Positions 59,221 through 64,000 of a stretch of DNA of 64,000 nucleotides are shown here, in pieces; the stretch's first letter is position 1; each line of letters begins with the position of its first letter. Position numbers and translations under genes: made by a program. The notes beneath the pieces are model-generated. The model saw only the letters and a program-made list of their open reading frames with translations. It was not told where the DNA came from and searched no databases. This stretch comes from Euwallacea fornicatus (taxonomy: Eukaryota; Arthropoda; Insecta; Coleoptera; Curculionidae): the NCBI RefSeq assembly GCF_040115645.1, contig NC_089569.1, forward strand, positions 2,356,001-2,420,000, read 5' to 3'.

Positions 59221-62200
59221 ATGACGACCCCAGCAACAACCCCTGTTCTCGCTCCCAAAAGAGGGATAATTAAACAGGTCAGTACCCAAAAACAACCCCT
59301 CACACTGTGTTCACTCGTTGCAGAAATTCCATCGTCACTTTCTTTTACATTCCACCACAAATAGCGTCTTTTCAATGGTGATGTGTCGCGTTGGCACCAT
59401 AAGGACCTGTAAATACACTCTTAAAACTCCTGTAAACTCTGAATTTTCGCCACATTAGAGGCATTTATTTTCGGAAATTCATTAGTCAAACTAAAGCTTA
59501 AACTAAAAGTACTTTTTTTCCTTTAAATGCAAATTAAGTTATGTTTTTAGGTTAGGATATGTAAATAGTAAACATGTGCCTCATATGTTGTCTTTCAGGT
59601 CCTCTCTGGCGATTCCGTTATTATCAGAAGGTTAACAGGCGCTCCGCCCCTAGAGAAGCAAATCGTCTTTTCGGGTGTAACAGCACCCAAATTAGCAAGA
59701 CGACCAGGAGGGCCTGGTGAAAGTTCGTAAGTAGTACCACTTTAATTAGTTAATGCTTGCATGTAAGTCTTCCAGATATCAAAAATATGAAATGAATGTC
59801 AGAGACATTCATTTCATCTGTAGTACTATTGTTTCATAATTTATGAGTTTGCATTAATACAAAGTTTAGAAAGATTAAAAGAGATAAATCATTCTGCATT
59901 TTAAGATTTTTAAAAATATTTTCAAGTTACTTGCTGTAAATTGATAATAGGTTACCAAATCAAATGTCTGATCGCAGTTATCACTAAAGATTTTAAATTT
60001 CGAATACCAATATAATATAATTGAACTGAACTTGTGCTAATGTCATGTTTCATTTTTTAATTTGCCACAAAAAAGTTCTCCAGTATTACCTGTAACACCT
60101 TAACTAACTTCAAGGTATAACAGTACAATATAAATAAAATAAATAAGAGTCCAACTTAAAAGCAAATAAATATGGAAAAATAATGTTACCAATTAGGGGC
60201 GAAACTAAGGACGAGCCATGGGCCTGGGAAGCCAGAGAGTTTCTACGCAAGAAACTTGTGGGGGAAGAAGTCCTTTTTACTTCAGAAAAACCTCCCAACA
60301 CAAATAGGGAGTATGGAACTGTCTATTTGGGAAAAGGTAAGTTAATAATTATCTTTAAATGAATTGAATTTTTTTGAATCAACATGTAGATATCAACACT
60401 GCAGAGAATATCACCGACTCTCTGGTTTCTGAAGGACTTGTCACTGTTCGAAGAGAGGGTGTAAGACCAACCCCTGAACTAACTCGTTTAGGAGAGTTGG
60501 AAGAGGAAGCGAAACGCGCCGGAAAAGGGAAATGGAGCAATAGTCCCATCTCAGAGCATGTGAGAGATGTGAAATGGACTATTGAGAATTTGAGGACCTT
60601 TGTAGACAAGAATGAGGGCAAACGCCTTAAAGCTGTAATTGAACACGTACGCGATGGCTCCACCGTTCGTGCCTTTTTGCTTCCTGATTTCTATTACATT
60701 ACTGTAATGGTTGCTGGAATTCGTTGCAATGGGTTTAAATTGGATGAGCAGGGGAAAGCAGATTCCTTGCAAAAAATCGCGGAAGAGGCCAAATACATTG
60801 TAGAATTATTGCTTCTGCAGCGCGAAGTTGAAATTGTCTTATACTCTGTAAACAACAGTAACAATCTTATTGGCTCTATTATCCATCCCAAGGGGAATAT
60901 TGCAGAGAAGTTGGTTCGGGAAGGTTTTGCCAGGTTTATTACATTAAATAAATCAATTTCTGGCAATTAAAAATCTTTGATATGTAGGTGTGTAGATTGG
61001 TCTCTGGCCCCTTTATCTTCACTTGAAATCCAGAAACTGCGATCCGCTGAAAGTCAGGCTAAAAGTGAGAAGAGGCGTATCTGGAAAGACTACCAAATGA
61101 AGACTCCTCAAATTACTGGCAAAGAAAAGGAATTTACTGCAACTGTCGTAGAAGTTGTGAATGGAGACGCTCTACAGCTGAAGCTGTCAAATGGGACTGT
61201 GAAAAAGGTATTTTTGGCCAGTATTCGACCTCCAAGAGAGGCAGGAAGGGGTGCGCAAGATGACGAAGGAAAACCTCTTCCAAGGCCCAAAGGTAGATAA
61301 CAATATTGTAATAGTTTTACCTGTAAACATTCATTTGAATTTGTTTATGGGAATTTAGAAAGTTATTTTTTCTAGGTTTTAGACCGCTTTATGACATTCC
61401 CTGGATGTTTGAAGCTAGGGAATATCTAAGAAAAAAGCTTATAGGGAAGAAGGTCAATGTGGTTGTTGATTACATTCAGGAAGCAAGGGAAAGCCTTCCT
61501 GAAAAGACTTGCGCCACTGTTACTGTCAATGGCAAGTAAGTGTTTCTATTTATTTTCCTATTCTCCAATTTTTTTTTCTGACATTTTTATCCCCCTAATT
61601 GGAAATTTGATATTTTTTTGCAATCTTTTTTTCTTCTTGAATTGCATCAATATTTCTCTTTTCCCTGCTAGAAATGTGGCAGAGGCTTTGGTCTCCAAAG
61701 GTCTAGCAACAGTGGTAAGATACAGACAAGATGACGATCAGCGAAGTTGTCGCTATGATGAATTATTGAAAGCTGAAACTAAGGCTGAAAAGTCTCAGCT
61801 TGGAGTGCACTCCAAGAAAGAGGGAACTTTGCTTAGAGTTACAGAAATTGTATGTTTATGTTTTCCAGTAAAGAAGGGATTTTAATTTGAGTAATTTAGG
61901 ATTCTGCCCGAGCGAAATTGGAGCTGGCTTCGTTCCAAAGGGCGCAAAGAATCGACGCTATTGTTGAGTTTGTAGCAAGCGGATCCAGGTTCAGGCTGTA
62001 TATCCCGAGGTCGAATAGTCTGGCAACGTTTTTGTTGGGTGAGTAAAACATTGGTAATCATAAAAAAGGTTGGTAACAGCCTAGTGCATAGGGAATCATT
62101 GATTTGATAAAACATAGATGTCTTTGTATACAGACTACTTACCATTAATTTAAGGTGGACTATTACTGTAATTTGACATGAACATGGCGTTTCTCTAGGT

Positions 62201-63922
62201 GGCATCAATTGTCCGAGAGCAACAAGGCCAGCTACTGGAAATCTTCCTGCTTCAGAAGGTGAAGAATTCGGAGACGAAGCTTTGTTATTCGTCAAAGAAA
62301 GATGCCTGCAACGCGAGGTTTCAATTCAAGTAGATACTCATGACAAGGCTGGAAATTTCATCGGTTGGTTGTGGATTGATAATGTGAATTTGTCTGTAGA
62401 GCTGGTCAAGCATGGCTTCGCTTCCGTGCATTTTACCGGAGAAAAATCGTCCTATGCTTCTCAGGCATGTTGTCTATTTCATTATTGTCTTTATTACTTA
62501 TTATATATTACAGCTTAAAGGCGCGGAAGACAGCGCCAAGAGTCAGAAGCTGCGACGATGGAAGAACTTCGTTGAAGAGGAGCCTCAGGAGAAGCATGTG
62601 GAAGACGACAATAAGGTGATAATAATTTTCTTGTTTATTTAGTTGTAATTTTATTGTTATATTTTACAGCCGGTGAACAGGAAAATCAACTACGAGGAAG
62701 TGATGGTGACGGAAGTCACCAACGAGGGTACGTTCTTTGTTCAAAGAGTCGTCGAAGGTCCGAAAGCCGAGTCTTTGATAGCGAAGCTTCGACAAGAATT
62801 TGAGGCTAATCCTCCACTTCCGGGCGCTTACAATCCTAAAAGGGGAGATATCTGCGCTGCCCAGTTTAGCCTCGATAACGCCTGGTACAGGGCTCGAGTG
62901 GAAAAGGTAAAAAATGCAAACATTAAAAATAAATACAAAATTAATTGACCTTTTAAAAACCTAAGTTGAAAGCTTTTAAACTAACAAAATTTTAAAACTT
63001 TTAAATTTTATTACATTCTTCTTTTAATACGTGTTATAGGTTGGTTCAGGCAAAGCCCAAGTCCATTATATTGATTACGGAAACCGGGAGACTCTTCCTA
63101 TCACTCATTTGGCCAGTTTGCCCGCTGCCTACTCTGCAGATTCCGCCTTCGCTACTGAATACACGCTACCTTATGTTACTTTGCCGAAAGACGAAGAATT
63201 CAAGGAAATGGCTTTAAAATACTTTCGAGAAGACACAAACGTGGGTCAGGTATATTTGAACGTGGAATCCAGAGCTTTAGGAGCTCCTCCAGCTGCTTCC
63301 TTGCACAAAGACCAGTCGGGAACCACTGACATTATCCGGGGATTGATCGCCGAAGGCTTGTTGTTAGTAAATAACATCAAGAGTCGAAGACAAAATCATT
63401 TGGTGAGTAAAAAGGCAATTTTGGGAGAGATTTGAAACAGAAGAAGAGAGACAAGTCGTCTACAAGTTGGGTTATGGCAGCTAGATATCTAGAATGAGCT
63501 TGACAAGAATTAACAATATCTTTTCCCTAATTAGGTTACCAAAACTCTCAATACTTTGGCAATCAAGTCATTTTAAAAATGTTTAAAAGAATGTTAGAAC
63601 TAACGAATAACGAATCTTTTCAAAAAATTCAGTTAGTAAATGCAAAAATGTGTCCCAAACCTTCAAATCTAACATTTGAATTTACACTAGAAACATTACT
63701 ATTTTTAGTTTGCCTAAAAACTTATAAAATATTACTAAAATATATTTCATTTTCTAGTTGGAGGACTACTTGTTAGCTCAGACAGATGCGAAGAAGGATC
63801 ATCTTCATATTTGGGAATACGGCGACATTACCGAGGATGACGCCAAGGAATTCGGATTAGGAAACTGTAAGTTTATCCTCTAACAACCCTTAAAATCTTT
63901 AATTTTTCGTTCCTTCCCAGAA
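59221..63922 (+). CDS. Tudor-SN: Tudor staphylococcal nuclease (Tudor-SN / SND1), complete
   Basis: A conserved RNA-binding protein of RISC, stress granules and RNA processing; its Tudor domain binds dimethyl-arginine. Fourteen coding exons: 59221-59277, 59599-59726, 60197-60336, 60390-60933, 60988-61292, 61376-61535, 61672-61849, 61900-62038, 62199-62464, 62514-62615, 62670-62906, 63040-63402, 63758-63866, 63921-63922. They join in frame to 909 residues, normal for the family. Four SNase-like repeats fill about residues 15-660 ('VLSGDSVIIRR', 'DEPWAWEAREFLRKKLVG', 'PWMFEAREYLRKKLIGKK', 'KERCLQREVSIQVDTHD'). The Tudor domain follows at about 735-775 ('PKRGDICAAQFS', 'VHYIDYGNRETLP'), then a partial fifth repeat ending 'YGDITEDDAKEFGLGN'. 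The ATG at 59221 starts 'MTTPATTP', as expected before the first repeat; an in-frame ATG at 59101 could add 40 residues. Intron 9 is GC-AG, and the last intron splits the stop codon. The 3' UTR runs off the window. Confidence 0.98.
62465..62513 (+). other. 49-nt GC-AG intron in Tudor-SN
   Basis: Reading needs CAG (62462-62464) joined to CTT (62514) to keep the conserved '...SSYASQ' / 'LKGAEDSAKSQKLRRWKN' segment in frame. The donor is then GCATGT, not GT. The GT inside 'catgttgtc' would lead straight into a stop. The acceptor 'tattacag' is normal. The intron is 49 nt long. Confidence 0.85.
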
Positions 63923-64000
63923 ACATGCCTTGTATTTCCGGACCACATTTCAACAGAGCAACCTGTTTCGATAAGCAAAAACACTAATTTTTTGTTTCCA

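Noticed and set aside
62465..62520. Treating the Tudor-SN break after 62464 as a frameshift pseudogene
   Set aside because: A 49-nt GC-AG intron restores the conserved sequence exactly, and all other exons are intact.

Overview
This is a 64 kb piece of an insect nuclear genome. A beetle is plausible but not proven. The evidence for an insect is intron-split genes with GT-AG introns, an insect-type CRAL-TRIO lipid-transfer protein, a complete Tudor-SN (SND1) gene, and mariner, Tc1 and related elements with TA target duplications. There are no operons and no CRISPR arrays, and I saw no tRNA or rRNA genes.

Right-hand part (48.7-64 kb), the genic part. (1) A minus-strand first coding exon at 48743-48812 encodes a signal peptide and ends in a good splice donor. 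The rest of that gene is not visible and probably lies beyond the left edge. (2) A nested pair of palindromic transposons lies at 49835-51475, followed by a decayed Mutator-like transposase fragment at 51759-52034. (3) A complete five-exon minus-strand gene for a CRAL-TRIO / alpha-tocopherol-transfer-like protein of 335 residues lies at 52803-55633. (4) A complete fourteen-exon plus-strand Tudor-SN gene of 909 residues lies at 59221-63922. It has one GC-AG intron and a last intron that splits the stop codon. The two complete genes are divergent, about 3.6 kb apart.

Left-hand part (1-48.7 kb) has no gene I can support. It holds two fossil long-TIR Tc1/mariner-superfamily elements in opposite orientation (2954-4716 and 26109-28028), two palindromic MITE-like elements (7204-8126 and 10881-11561), a nearly intact Tc1 element (34314-35738), a dead mariner (40359-41638), a 17-bp minisatellite and two simple repeats. 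It also holds non-transposon structure: a direct duplication with a constant 927-bp offset at 16.8/17.7 kb, a roughly 130-bp noncoding block present at both 20.6 and 30.6 kb, a decayed tandem array of about 185 bp per unit at 28.9-30.2 kb, and two GGGCGTAG hairpins.

Interpretation (inference): if the signal-peptide exon is real, most of the left 48 kb is the first intron of a secreted or cell-surface protein gene. The duplicated noncoding blocks would then be candidate intronic enhancers. No single new biological system is proven. The strongest unexplained signals are the repeated noncoding blocks and the two-level nested palindrome.
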